64,000 bases of DNA from NCBI GenBank assembly GCA_016776905.1, contig JADHSM010000003.1, positions 124,001 through 188,000 of the forward strand, given 5' to 3'. Origin of the DNA: Planctomycetota bacterium (GTDB lineage: Bacteria; Planctomycetota; UBA8108; UBA1146). Below the pieces are notes generated by a model. It had not been told where the DNA came from and did not search any database. It saw only the letters and a list, made by a program, of their open reading frames with translations. Position 1 is the stretch's first letter. Every line of letters begins with the position of its first letter. A program made the translations under genes and the position numbers. Of this stretch, positions 55,364 through 64,000 are shown piece by piece.

Positions 55364-56400
55364 CGAGAATCTCCTCCACGCTGTTCAGGAAATGATCCGG
55401 GATCCAATCCCAGAAACTCCCATGCAGTACCTCCCAGCATCCGGTCTTTCTGGGTTTCTGACAAACTCTTCATCGCTGTGATCATCGCTCCGGGATGATC
55501 TTCTCCGAGAGGGAATGGGTAGTCACTCCCTAGCGCTAATTTGTCCACCCCCACCAACGCCATCAGTTGTTCCAGGTTGTTAGGGTCATGGACTAAAGTA
55601 TCGAGATAAAACTGGCCCAAATACTCACTGGGAGTCTTGCACCCATTGACTCCACAAAGATCCGGACGAGCCTTGTAACCTTTGTCGATTCTCGCCAGGG
55701 TGCCTGGGAAAGATCCCCCACCGTGGGCGAAACAAATTTTGAGCTCTGGTAACCGATCGAAGATTCCACCGAAGATCATCGAACAGATCGCTAGGCTAGT
55801 CTCCGCCGGCATCCCTACCAACCAAGGTAAAAAGTAAGATCCCAATCGATCGGCACCGAGCATGTCCCACGGATGAACAAAGATGGAGACATCTCTTTTC
55901 GCCGCATGCTCAAGGACAGGAAACAACTCTGGAGCGTCCAGATTCCACTCATTGCAGTGAGTTCCTATCTGTAAGCCTGGAAATCCCAGTTCGTCGACAC
56001 AACGGTCCATTTCGAGGCATGCCAACTCAGGATCTTGGAGCGGGACCGTTCCGAGGCCTACAAACCTAGAAGGAGTGTCCTTGACCACTTCTGCAATGTG
56101 ATCGTTGAGTAGGCGAGATAAATCATGAGCGTCAGCCGCCTGAGCCCAGTAACTAAACATGATGGGGACCGTCGAAAGTGCCTGAACGTCGATACCCTGT
56201 CGATCGCAATCCTCGATTCTCTTCTCAGGATTCCAGCAGCGGTCATCCACTTCTCTGAAAAACTTCCCATCCTTCCAAAGCTTTGCACAACAAGGTGCAT
56301 GATGCTCGATGGAGACGAAGCCGTCGTAGCCATATCTTTTTGACAGATCAGGCCACTGCTCAGGCAGAATGTGTGTATGAAGATCGATATTGAGCGACAT
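55360..56400 (-). CDS. 2-amino-3-carboxymuconate 6-semialdehyde decarboxylase (ACMSD)
   Basis: A 346-residue amidohydrolase-fold decarboxylase. The metal ligands are visible: DLHTHILP (H8, H10), FVHPWDM, FAHGGGSFPGTLARID and GSDYPFPLGE with the Asp. It removes the carboxylate from ACMS, steering the pathway to 2-aminomuconate semialdehyde and away from quinolinate/NAD synthesis. ATG 56400 has GGAGG upstream. It lies 75 bases after the 3-hydroxyanthranilate dioxygenase gene. Confidence 0.94.
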   Translation of the reverse strand: MSLNIDLHTHILPEQWPDLSKRYGYDGFVSIEHHAPCCAKLWKDGKFFREVDDRCWNPEKRIEDCDRQGIDVQALSTVPIMFSYWAQAADAHDLSRLLNDHIAEVVKDTPSRFVGLGTVPLQDPELACLEMDRCVDELGFPGLQIGTHCNEWNLDAPELFPVLEHAAKRDVSIFVHPWDMLGADRLGSYFLPWLVGMPAETSLAICSMIFGGIFDRLPELKICFAHGGGSFPGTLARIDKGYKARPDLCGVNGCKTPSEYLGQFYLDTLVHDPNNLEQLMALVGVDKLALGSDYPFPLGEDHPGAMITAMKSLSETQKDRMLGGTAWEFLGLDPGSFPEQRGGDSR

Positions 56401-56421
56401 GACAGCCTCCAGGGGATCGAA

Positions 56422-56451
56422 CTGACAGGGAACGACCTGACAGGGAACGAC
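56422..56451. repeat. Perfect 15-bp tandem duplication between two kynurenine genes
   Basis: CTGACAGGGAACGAC occurs twice in a row (56422-56436 and 56437-56451) in the 75-bp gap before the ACMS decarboxylase start, just upstream of its ribosome-binding site. Confidence 0.9.
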
Positions 56452-56475
56452 CCACCTCTGAAAAAAAGAAGAAGT

Positions 56476-57000
56476 TTATGGTGTCTGGCTTACCGGTTGG
56501 ACAACTGCCCCACACTTACTGCAAGTCCGTTGATCTTCATTTTCCCAGAAATTTCCCAAGAGCGGTTTCAGCTGACCCACGATGTCCGTCAACACAAACT
56601 GGGCATTCAGTACCTTGTGGTCGCACTGATCGCAGTAGACGACGAATTGATCCTCTACGCCCTCAGGTCTTTTTCTTTCGACCACCATTCCGATGGTGCC
56701 TTCTCCTCGCTGAGGAGAATGGGGAATCCCGGGGGGGAGCAACATGACATCGCCCTCCCTAATCACAATATCCCGTTCTTTTCCGTCTTCTTTCACCTTG
56801 AGGACCATGTCTCCTTCAAGCTGGTGGAAGAATTCTTCGGTCTCATTGATGTGATAATCTTTTCGCAGATTCGGACCACCCACGATCATGACGATGAAAT
56901 CGGTATTTTTCCAAACTACCTGATTTCCCACAGGAGGCTTGAGAAGGTGTCGATGCTCGTCAATCCACTCTTTAAGGGAAAATGCCGAAAGTGTAGACAT
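56476..57000 (-). CDS. 3-hydroxyanthranilate 3,4-dioxygenase
   Basis: A 174-residue cupin dioxygenase opening 3-hydroxyanthranilate to ACMS. The catalytic iron ligands are His50, Glu56 and His94 (RKDYHINETEEFFHQ and PPGIPHSPQR). The C-terminal CDQC and CSKCG pairs form the extra rubredoxin-like metal site of bacterial enzymes. ATG 57000 or 57006 (MIMSTL) can start; AAAGGAC fits 57000 better. It is the first gene of the minus arm; the roughly 200-bp gap upstream to a divergent gene must hold its promoter, but no clear match was found. Confidence 0.94.
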   Translation of the reverse strand: MSTLSAFSLKEWIDEHRHLLKPPVGNQVVWKNTDFIVMIVGGPNLRKDYHINETEEFFHQLEGDMVLKVKEDGKERDIVIREGDVMLLPPGIPHSPQRGEGTIGMVVERKRPEGVEDQFVVYCDQCDHKVLNAQFVLTDIVGQLKPLLGNFWENEDQRTCSKCGAVVQPVSQTP

Positions 57001-57200
57001 GATCATGTCCTTTCCTAGGATCTACTCTGGTGTCTCCGCTTGAATACCCCACGGATACCGTTATACAGTAATCCTTCTACGGTTCCTCGGCAACGAAGAC
57101 CCAGCAGGTAAACTCGCTCTATTGGAGAGAATAAACTCCAGATCGATAGAAGCGCAAACCAGAGAAGCAAGAAGCAACATTAGGGATTGGAGGACTGCCC

Positions 57201-57926
57201 ATGGGTACCGAGGAGATCAAGTTTCTACCCACCGATTTCGAAAAGTTTGCAGACTCCGTACAAGACAATGCTGAATTCAACGACGCTCGCCTCGAAGTTC
57301 GAAGAAAACTCGATTTATTGGGTAAAGCAGGAGGCGAAAAATTGTCGGACGGTGTCCATGATTTCGTCTCCAGAGCCAGCCTCCACCATCCTCACAAAGT
57401 GAACTCGTTCAAAGTTGACAAGCAATGGGTCTATCTCTCTCGGGCCGAATCTGAACGTAAGGAACTTCAAGGCCGGCTAGGTCAGGAAATCGGAGAAGAT
57501 TTAGGCAGTGACTACAATCATGCTGTCCTCGTATTGGAAATTCAGCACTCCGGTTTGACCCTTGCATTGAGGATTCACCCCAGAGCCTGGTGGGATGGAG
57601 AAAACCTCAGGCGACAAATGGGACGTCAAGAAGGCCGAGAAAACCTTGCGGCTGCGGTCAAGCCGTTGAAGGGATTTCGCCTAAGAATCGATGACAATAA
57701 AACTTCAAGGGCTTGTGAAACGGTGGACGACATCGAGTGGATGACGGTTCGTAAACATTTCACTCCCGGTGAACACTGGATGCACATCGAGAAACATATC
57801 GATGGAGATTCTCTTTTTGTCAGCTCAGGCGGATTCCAAGAGCGCCTACTCGATGAGTGGAGTCGTCTCTTGCCGGCTTACAAACTCTTTTGCTGGCATA
57901 AAAACAATGACGAATTGTTCGCCTGA
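57201..57926 (+). CDS. Hypothetical protein, 241 residues
   Basis: Not recognised. It is a soluble, charged protein without signal peptide or membrane helix. Visible features are an N-terminal helical part (LEVRRKLDLLG), RIHPRAWWDGENLRRQMGRQ, and an aromatic-rich C-terminus (FTPGEHWMHIEKHIDGDSLF). ATG 57201 has GGAGG 7 bases upstream, so it is a real gene. It precedes the PSCyt gene by 91 bases on the same strand. Confidence 0.7.
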   Translation: MGTEEIKFLPTDFEKFADSVQDNAEFNDARLEVRRKLDLLGKAGGEKLSDGVHDFVSRASLHHPHKVNSFKVDKQWVYLSRAESERKELQGRLGQEIGEDLGSDYNHAVLVLEIQHSGLTLALRIHPRAWWDGENLRRQMGRQEGRENLAAAVKPLKGFRLRIDDNKTSRACETVDDIEWMTVRKHFTPGEHWMHIEKHIDGDSLFVSSGGFQERLLDEWSRLLPAYKLFCWHKNNDELFA

Positions 57927-58017
57927 ATCGATATTGACCAAATCGATGGCATAAGCCTTCAGGCTGGCTCGTTTATCTCGAGTGATTTTCTGGAATAATC
58001 GTCCTGGAGGGAGCGCC

Positions 58018-61000
58018 ATGACATTGACCAGAAAATCAACTCCGCCATTGCTGAAGTCAGTACTACTGCTTCTGACCCTATCTCTGGGTTTGTCCGCCTT
58101 AGCGACTCCTGTCAACGACGAGAAGAATGAAGACAACGTCCCTGATTTCTCTTCAGTGATTCGCCCCATCCTGTCTCGACACTGCCTTCCGTGTCACGGT
58201 CCCGATGGAAATACACGAAAAGCGGACCTCAGGCTGGATATACACGAGTTGGCTCTAGACGTTCTCGATCCCAGTTCTCCGGGTGATGGAGAGTTCTCTC
58301 GAAGAATTCTTAGCTCAGATCAAGATGATCAAATGCCGCCGCCTGACTTCATTGAATCTTTGGACAAAGAGGAGAGAGAAACACTGATCCGCTGGGTCAA
58401 TGCCGGAGCCCCTTGGGAAGAGCACTGGAGTTTCGAGCCTCTTACTCATCCTACATGGCCATCGAGCTCTAGTGATTCTGGCATCGATTTCTTTATCCAT
58501 GAAAAACTAAAGCAACAAGGGCTTTCACCATCCGAGAGTGCGATGCCAGAAACGTTGGCCAGAAGATCTTCATTGGATATCACTGGCCTTCCACCTGAAC
58601 CGGAGCGAGTCGACGCCTTCCTTCTTGAGTATGCATCCCAGCCGAATGAAGCATGGGCGAAGTGGGTCGATGACTTATTATCCTCTCCCGCATATGGAGA
58701 ACGCTGGGCAAGCCTTTGGCTGGATTTATCCAGATACGCGGATACGAAGGGTTATGAACAAGACGGACATCGAAACATTTGGCCTTGGCGTGATTGGCTC
58801 ATTCGATCCCTAAATTCTGATATGCCTTTTGACCGATTCACACAAGAACAGCTCGCAGGAGACCTCCTTTCCGACGCCACAGATCAGACTCGTATCGCAA
58901 CTGCATTTCATAGAAATACTCTTACGAATGACGAGGGAGGAACTCAGGACGAAGAATTTCGGGTCGCGGCAGTCGTCGACAGGGTCAATACCACCATGGA
59001 AGTCTGGATGGGCCTGACTGCTGCCTGTGCTCAATGTCACGACCACAAATATGATCCGATATCCCAAAAGGAATATTATCAGCTCTACGATGTCTTTAAT
59101 CAGACACAAGATGCCGACCGAAATGACGAGTTCCCCACTCTTCCCGTTCTCAAAGATGATGACGAGTTCGAATTCGTTAAAACTGGAGAACTTCTCTCTC
59201 AACAACTCCAAACTCTATCTGAAGAAAAACTTCAAATACCAGATCCCATAAAACAAGAGTCGCTACCTGATCCTGCGACAGCAGAGGTGATGATCGATCT
59301 CGCTTACTCGGGAGTCACACTTCCTCTCGCCACAGAAACCATCGATCAAACAGTGACTCCATGGATTTGGTCCCTCGCACCGGTGGGTTCACCCGAAGGG
59401 TTGACCCGGATCATCCGTCAGAAAGCTCCTCCCCAACAAACTCGACAGGTCTTTTTTGATCAAAGCCTAATCCCGATTTCGGTTCGAAATGGGGATACCC
59501 TTTCTATTCAAGTAAAGATCCTGGAGTCTCCGCAAACTTTGATGCTTCAGGTTCACTCTGCGGATGAAACCGCATGGGAACATCGTGCGTTTTGGGGTGA
59601 AGACCTGTTCACATGGGGAATCTCTGGCACGCCATCTCGCTGGCAAATCGGCGATTCCACAAACCTAGAAGTCACTGGGGAGTGGCTCCATCTCGAAATC
59701 CCCATTTCAACTATCGCGATCACACCCGACAAAAAAATTACTGGAGTTGCACTGTCTCAAATCGGAGGCCTCGTCGAATGGGGTGGTGTAAGGCTTCGTG
59801 GAATCCGTGAAGAAGCTCCGCGCCCATTGTCGAATTTTGACGACTTCCTCAATCTGTATCCTCAGTTTCAATCCCAACTATTGCCCGCTGAAATACGCTC
59901 TCTGATCGAACAAAATCCCGAACTAGGATCTGACTCTTATCAAAATCTATTCGATTGGTGGAAGAGCGATGTTTCGCTGTACGGTCGAATGATTCTCTTT
60001 TCAAGAAAACAAGAGATCGCACAGACTCGAAAACTCCTTGAGTCTATTCAATCCAGGGCCGTTTCGGTTCCGATACTCGCCTCTCTTTCTGCAGAAATGA
60101 AACGGGAAACACGTCTACTTCAGAGAGGCTCATATCTTCAACCGGGCGAAATCGTAACGGGAAATGTCCCCGAGTTTCTGCACTCACCGTCCAGCGACAC
60201 TCCCATGAATCGATTGGAATTGGCGAAGTGGCTTGTTCACCCCGACAACCCTTTAACAGCAAGAGTTCAGGTCAATCGCATATGGGAGCAACTTTTCGGA
60301 AAAGGGTTAGTGAGAACTGTCGAGGACCTCGGCACTCAGGGCGAACTGCCGAGCCACCCGGAGTTACTGGATCACCTGGCTGTCACCTGGCAGGAAAGTG
60401 ACCAATGGAGTTTTAAGGCATTGATTCGCAGGATCATGCTGAGTGATACCTATCGCCAAAGCAGCCGTCAGACACCTGAACATTTACGGACAGATCCTGA
60501 TAATGTTTGGCTCGCAAGGGCACCGAGAACAAGACTCACTGCAGAAATGATCCGTGATCAGGCTCTAGCAGTCGGTGGGCTCCTGTCTCGAAAACTGTAC
60601 GGTCCACCCGTCTATCCCCCACAACCCGATGGTGTTTGGCAAGTGGTCTACAATGGCTCTAATTGGCCCACGAGCGTCGGCGAAAATAGAGTACGCCGAA
60701 GCCTCTATACCTATTGGCGAAGAACTGCACCTTATCCGGCTATGCTAATTTTTGATTCTCCCGATCGTCAAGTATGCCAATCTCGGCGCATTCGAACGAA
60801 TACACCTCTTCAAGCCTTGGTCACACTCAATGATCCTGTCTACATCGAAGCCGCGGCCGGATTGGCAAAGCTGGCTTTATCAGAGAACGACACTGTCCTT
60901 GACGCTGTCACCTTCGCTTTTCGGCGCGCGCTCTCAAGAAAACCTGAATCAGCAGAATTAGAAACACTGATGTCATTGGTATCGCAACAAATCGATCACT

Positions 61001-61146
61001 TCTCTGAATCTCCAGAAAATGCTCAAGCACTCATCGAAGGAGCAAACTGGGATATTTCAACCGAGCAAGATCCTCTGGAAGCGGCCGCTTTGATTATTTT
61101 GGCAAATGTAATTCTAAACCTCGATGAATTTCTCGTCAGGGGGTGA
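58018..61146 (+). CDS. PSCyt/DUF1549/DUF1553 planctomycete cytochrome-type protein
   Basis: A 1042-residue exported protein. The signal peptide (LLLLTLSLGLSALA) is followed by a c-type cytochrome site CLPCHG (Cys56, Cys59, His60) of the PSCyt1 domain. The DUF1549 region runs from about 155 to 370 (RRSSLDITGLPPEPERVDAF, LWLDLSRYADTKGYEQDG), then a variable beta-rich middle, then DUF1553 (about 740-1010, RVQVNRIWEQLFGKGLVRT, SRRIRTNTPLQALVTLNDP). These large proteins are characteristic of Planctomycetota; their function is unknown, though some are linked to polysaccharide use. ATG 58018 has GGAGGGAG upstream. Confidence 0.93.
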   Translation: MTLTRKSTPPLLKSVLLLLTLSLGLSALATPVNDEKNEDNVPDFSSVIRPILSRHCLPCHGPDGNTRKADLRLDIHELALDVLDPSSPGDGEFSRRILSSDQDDQMPPPDFIESLDKEERETLIRWVNAGAPWEEHWSFEPLTHPTWPSSSSDSGIDFFIHEKLKQQGLSPSESAMPETLARRSSLDITGLPPEPERVDAFLLEYASQPNEAWAKWVDDLLSSPAYGERWASLWLDLSRYADTKGYEQDGHRNIWPWRDWLIRSLNSDMPFDRFTQEQLAGDLLSDATDQTRIATAFHRNTLTNDEGGTQDEEFRVAAVVDRVNTTMEVWMGLTAACAQCHDHKYDPISQKEYYQLYDVFNQTQDADRNDEFPTLPVLKDDDEFEFVKTGELLSQQLQTLSEEKLQIPDPIKQESLPDPATAEVMIDLAYSGVTLPLATETIDQTVTPWIWSLAPVGSPEGLTRIIRQKAPPQQTRQVFFDQSLIPISVRNGDTLSIQVKILESPQTLMLQVHSADETAWEHRAFWGEDLFTWGISGTPSRWQIGDSTNLEVTGEWLHLEIPISTIAITPDKKITGVALSQIGGLVEWGGVRLRGIREEAPRPLSNFDDFLNLYPQFQSQLLPAEIRSLIEQNPELGSDSYQNLFDWWKSDVSLYGRMILFSRKQEIAQTRKLLESIQSRAVSVPILASLSAEMKRETRLLQRGSYLQPGEIVTGNVPEFLHSPSSDTPMNRLELAKWLVHPDNPLTARVQVNRIWEQLFGKGLVRTVEDLGTQGELPSHPELLDHLAVTWQESDQWSFKALIRRIMLSDTYRQSSRQTPEHLRTDPDNVWLARAPRTRLTAEMIRDQALAVGGLLSRKLYGPPVYPPQPDGVWQVVYNGSNWPTSVGENRVRRSLYTYWRRTAPYPAMLIFDSPDRQVCQSRRIRTNTPLQALVTLNDPVYIEAAAGLAKLALSENDTVLDAVTFAFRRALSRKPESAELETLMSLVSQQIDHFSESPENAQALIEGANWDISTEQDPLEAAALIILANVILNLDEFLVRG

Positions 61147-61151
61147 ACATC

Positions 61152-62606
61152 ATGGATTCCGATCAACAGTTTTTTCTAGAACATCACCGAGAGATCACCC
61201 GTCGCTGGTTCCTTGGCCGGATGGGCTTGGGAATTGGCGGCTTGGCTCTGTCTTCCATCTCTCCGGGTGGCCTTGGTGCAAAACCCGCTCCTGTCGAGGG
61301 CATCATCAGGGCGCCTCACTTCGCACCCAGAGCGAAGAGAGTGATCGCTATACATATGGCAGGGTCTCCTCCGCAACAGGATCTCTTTGATCCAAAACCA
61401 CTGTTGAAGGAAATGGATGGTCAACCCTGCCCTGATCACCTGATGAAGGACGAAATATTCCCCTTTATCAAAGGACACCCCAAAATATTAGCCAGCCCCT
61501 ACGAATTTGAACGTGATCCTCAGTCCGGGATGGAAATCTCAGAACTGATGCCCGAACTTCGCAAGGTCTCCAACGAAATCTGCATGATCCGTTCGATGCA
61601 CACGGAACAATTTAATCATGCTCCGGCACAGATGTTTATCTACACCGGTTCACCCCGCTTCGGTCGCCCTTCAATGGGCTCTTGGCTGACATGGGGCCTT
61701 GGAAGTGGCAATACGGATCTGCCTTCATATGTGGTGTTAGTCTCGGGAGGAAAAACTCCCAGTTCAGGGAAAAGTGTTTGGGGATCAGGCTTTCTTCCCT
61801 CAGTTCACCAGGGTGTTCAATGTCGAACTTCTGGGGACCCCGTTCTCTATCTTGGAAACCCTCCTGGGGTAGACGGTGTCACTCGCAGAGATTCCATCGA
61901 TGCAATTCAAGCCTTGGATCGAATTGCCGCAGAGAGAGACTCAGATCCTGAAACTTTGACACGCATCGAACAATACGAGCTGGCCTTCCGCATGCAAACC
62001 TCAGTTCCAGAGGTCATGGACGTCTCCCAGGAAAGCCAAGAAACCTTGGATATGTATGGAGCAGATGCCTCGCAAGCAAGCTTCGCCAGAAATTGTCTCC
62101 TCGCGAGAAGGCTCGTGGAAAAAGACGTCCGCTTTGTTCAGCTCTTTGATTGGGGTTGGGATACTCACGGTACCAATCCCAGCGATGACATCATCCATCA
62201 ATTACCTTTGAAGTGTAAACAAACAGATCGCCCGGTCGCAGCACTCATTAAAGACCTACGCCAAAGAGGCCTTCTCGATGACACCTTGATACTCTGGACT
62301 GGGGAATTTGGACGAACGGCCATGAATGAAGAACGGGGAGGATCTCAATATCTGGGAAGAGACCACCACCCCCATAGTTACACCATGTGGATGGCCGGAG
62401 GAGGAGTCAAAGGGGGATATGTACACGGTGAAACCGATGAATTCGGTTATTCCATCACCAAGGATCCCGTTCATGTTCATGATCTTCAAGCCACGGTGCT
62501 CCACCTGATGGGATTCCATCATGAACAGTTAACTTATCCCTATCAGGGAAGAGATTTCCGTCTCACAGATGTCCACGGAAAGGTGATTCAGGATTTGATC
62601 TCATAA
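61152..62606 (+). CDS. DUF1501 protein (Tat-like signal)
   Basis: About 484 residues, alkaline-phosphatase-like sulfatase-superfamily DUF1501. An N-terminal twin-arginine-type segment (TRRWFLGRMGLGIGG) suggests Tat export. Family blocks include AIHMAGSPPQQDLFDPKP, RSMHTEQFNHAPAQMFIYTG, DWGWDTHG and GEFGRTAMNEERGG. ATG 61152 fits AGGGGG 8 bases upstream; GTG 61143 overlaps the PSCyt stop. DUF1501 genes are regular partners of DUF1553 genes, and here they are directly coupled. Confidence 0.92.
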   Translation: MDSDQQFFLEHHREITRRWFLGRMGLGIGGLALSSISPGGLGAKPAPVEGIIRAPHFAPRAKRVIAIHMAGSPPQQDLFDPKPLLKEMDGQPCPDHLMKDEIFPFIKGHPKILASPYEFERDPQSGMEISELMPELRKVSNEICMIRSMHTEQFNHAPAQMFIYTGSPRFGRPSMGSWLTWGLGSGNTDLPSYVVLVSGGKTPSSGKSVWGSGFLPSVHQGVQCRTSGDPVLYLGNPPGVDGVTRRDSIDAIQALDRIAAERDSDPETLTRIEQYELAFRMQTSVPEVMDVSQESQETLDMYGADASQASFARNCLLARRLVEKDVRFVQLFDWGWDTHGTNPSDDIIHQLPLKCKQTDRPVAALIKDLRQRGLLDDTLILWTGEFGRTAMNEERGGSQYLGRDHHPHSYTMWMAGGGVKGGYVHGETDEFGYSITKDPVHVHDLQATVLHLMGFHHEQLTYPYQGRDFRLTDVHGKVIQDLIS

Positions 62607-62626
62607 AGAACCGTGAACCAGCCTGA

Positions 62627-64000
62627 TCAATCTCCCAAAATCCAGCACGAATCAGGTTGAGAGTTGTTCAGATTCACATCAGGGCCCGGCAACGGATATG
62701 GGGCAGCCGGTGAAGGTCCATCCTGAAAGAGTAGGGAGATGATCTGAATGGCATCCGTGATAGTGACAAAACCATCATCTTGGAAGTCACAAGCATCGAC
62801 GCAGCCTTCAGTATCTTCGGAGTTGAAGAGGTAACCCAGTACTGTCAACGCATCGGAAATATCTATGCTCAGATTTCCGTTACAGTCTCCCCTTAAGAAA
62901 CAATGACCATAACCGAGGGCTTCATGAGCACCCAGATCACGACGTAATCCTTGTGGCCGTAGCACCCCATCGATATCGGTGACGGGTAATCCAGGATAAT
63001 CGTCGGTGCCTTCATCTATCGCAGCCGAACACTCCCCCGGATAACCGAAATCATCCAGTTCTGCATCTTTCTGAAAGACGAGAGGTTCTTCGGGATCCGC
63101 ACCCTGCATCAACACGTGAATCAGATTGAAATCTGCTAAGGGCCCCTCAGATAATCCGGCCTCTCTTGTCGCATCATTTCTCCAGATAATAGAATTAACG
63201 ATGGTAGGGTTCGCGAGTAATTCAGCTCGAATACCCCCGCCCTTACCGTATGTCGAATTGCTGTCGATGGTGCAATGGAGAAATAATGCAGAGACACCCT
63301 CGACGCACGCTACTCCTCCCCCGGAGTCAGAAGCATGGTTATTCAAGATCAGGCAATTTTCGACGCGAGGATCTCCGAGGATTCTCAGGAACAAGCCTCC
63401 ACCCTGATGAGCCGCACTGTTATCTGTCACTCTGAGACGGGCAAAAGTCGAGAAGGTCTCAAAGTTATAGATTCCTCCACCATCGTGATTCGCAGTGTTT
63501 CCGGAAATTGTGCTATCGACAATATTGAGATCCGAGAAGTGAGTGACTCCCAGACCCCCTCCATCATTGGCGATATTGCCCAACACCTGAAGGCCTGAAA
63601 CTTCGAAGTTGGAGAACTGCTCAAAAAGCCCTCCCCCTCCTTCATCTGTGGCAAAATTACCTTCGACCAAACACTGGCTGAAGGATCCATTGGCCATAGA
63701 CATAAAGAACCCGCCTCCAGATTCTCCACTGTTTTGAAGGAAATCGCAGTCGAGCACATTGATCTGTGATTCCCCACCTGCAAAAAATCCACCACCCCAG
63801 CCATATGACAAGTTTTCCAAAAATTGACTCTGGGAAATCGTGCAACTACCACCTTCAACAGAAAGTCCACCACCTTGACTGGCGAAGTTATTCAGGAAGA
63901 CGCAATCACTGATCGTAATATTGGAGTTCTCCGAGTGGACTCCGCCGCCTCTGGAAGAACTGTTTTCTAAAAACATACAGTTATCGATCGTGGAGACACT
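62627..64000 (-). CDS. Parallel beta-helix protein with dockerin-like C-terminus (5' end off window)
   Basis: The frame runs in from base 64000 with no start in the window, so this is a C-terminal fragment of at least 457 residues. About ten repeats of roughly 22-25 residues with GGG turns (SQGGGLSVEGGSCTISQ, GWGGGFFAGGESQINVLDCD, NDGGGLGVTHFSDLNIVDST) form a right-handed beta helix resembling pectin-lyase or Pmp-type folds. A LamG-free linker leads to two dockerin-like repeats (GDCNGNLSIDISDALTVLGY and a diverged DDGFVTITDAIQIISLLF). It is convergent with the DUF1501 gene and is probably secreted or surface bound. Confidence 0.85.
   Translation of the reverse strand, partial: SVSTIDNCMFLENSSSRGGGVHSENSNITISDCVFLNNFASQGGGLSVEGGSCTISQSQFLENLSYGWGGGFFAGGESQINVLDCDFLQNSGESGGGFFMSMANGSFSQCLVEGNFATDEGGGGLFEQFSNFEVSGLQVLGNIANDGGGLGVTHFSDLNIVDSTISGNTANHDGGGIYNFETFSTFARLRVTDNSAAHQGGGLFLRILGDPRVENCLILNNHASDSGGGVACVEGVSALFLHCTIDSNSTYGKGGGIRAELLANPTIVNSIIWRNDATREAGLSEGPLADFNLIHVLMQGADPEEPLVFQKDAELDDFGYPGECSAAIDEGTDDYPGLPVTDIDGVLRPQGLRRDLGAHEALGYGHCFLRGDCNGNLSIDISDALTVLGYLFNSEDTEGCVDACDFQDDGFVTITDAIQIISLLFQDGPSPAAPYPLPGPDVNLNNSQPDSCWILGD

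Noticed and set aside
62627-62900. Dockerin-like repeats taken as evidence for a cellulosome
   Set aside because: No cohesin, scaffoldin or linked glycoside hydrolase is in the window; such repeats are common on planctomycete secreted proteins.

Overview
The window reads as a chromosomal segment of a Planctomycetota bacterium of moderate GC. The lineage call is inference from protein content. It rests on a PSCyt/DUF1549-DUF1553 protein paired with a DUF1501 protein, a membrane-anchored Hanks-type Ser/Thr kinase, secreted proteins ending in dockerin-like GD.N.D...NI.DA...L..LF repeats, and a topoisomerase I with a histone-H1-like Lys/Thr tail. No rRNA, tRNA, CRISPR array, insertion sequence or prophage was recognised, and coding density is high with no gene-free stretch above about 300 bases.

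Left part (1-12 kb): a CDP-alcohol phosphatidyltransferase cut by the window edge; a large exported protein joining M1-like and M28 peptidase domains to a PDZ domain; a divergent Ser/Thr kinase; a MobA-like nucleotidyltransferase translationally coupled to a DinG-type helicase with an N-terminal RadC-like JAB domain; and a secreted protein with an internal duplication and dockerin-like repeats. The ATP synthase block (12-19.4 kb, minus strand) is a complete F1Fo operon in the order atpZ-atpI-B-E-F-H-A-G-D-C, with a candidate promoter and a strong terminator. It is followed by a TPR/peptidase-MA protein, a divergent clpC and a small zinc-ribbon membrane protein.

Hydroxyproline block (25.6-36.8 kb, minus strand): a tightly packed nine-gene run encodes every step from trans-4-hydroxy-L-proline to 2-oxoglutarate. 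These are 4-hydroxyproline 2-epimerase, a two-subunit FAD/2Fe-2S D-hydroxyproline dehydrogenase, pyrroline-4-hydroxy-2-carboxylate deaminase (DHDPS family) and 2-oxoglutarate semialdehyde dehydrogenase. Interleaved are a GT4 glycosyltransferase, a BtuF-like binding protein, an unusual ABC importer with ATPase and FecCD permease fused in one chain, and a DMT-family transporter. NADP-isocitrate dehydrogenase, which also yields 2-oxoglutarate, lies directly upstream on the same strand. Housekeeping genes mutM (minus) and topA (plus) follow as a divergent pair, then an alpha/beta hydrolase and an FG-GAP/UnbV-like dockerin-bearing protein.

Kynurenine block (46.5-57.0 kb): two convergent arms encode oxidative tryptophan degradation. 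The minus arm runs 3-hydroxyanthranilate dioxygenase, ACMS decarboxylase, kynureninase, kynurenine 3-monooxygenase, tryptophan 2,3-dioxygenase, kynurenine formamidase and a small unknown gene. The plus arm runs an SDR protein with a substituted active site, 2-aminomuconate semialdehyde dehydrogenase, a RidA-family 2-aminomuconate deaminase candidate and an anchored carboxypeptidase-regulatory-domain protein. Together they cover tryptophan to 2-oxo-hex-3-enedioate (4-oxalocrotonate); later steps are not in the window.

Right end (57.2-64 kb): an unrecognised 241-residue protein, the PSCyt/DUF1501 pair, and a parallel beta-helix dockerin-bearing protein cut by the right edge. The two amino-acid catabolic blocks, the secreted peptidases and the PSCyt pair suggest a heterotroph feeding on protein, possibly collagen-like, and polysaccharide debris. 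That lifestyle is inference.
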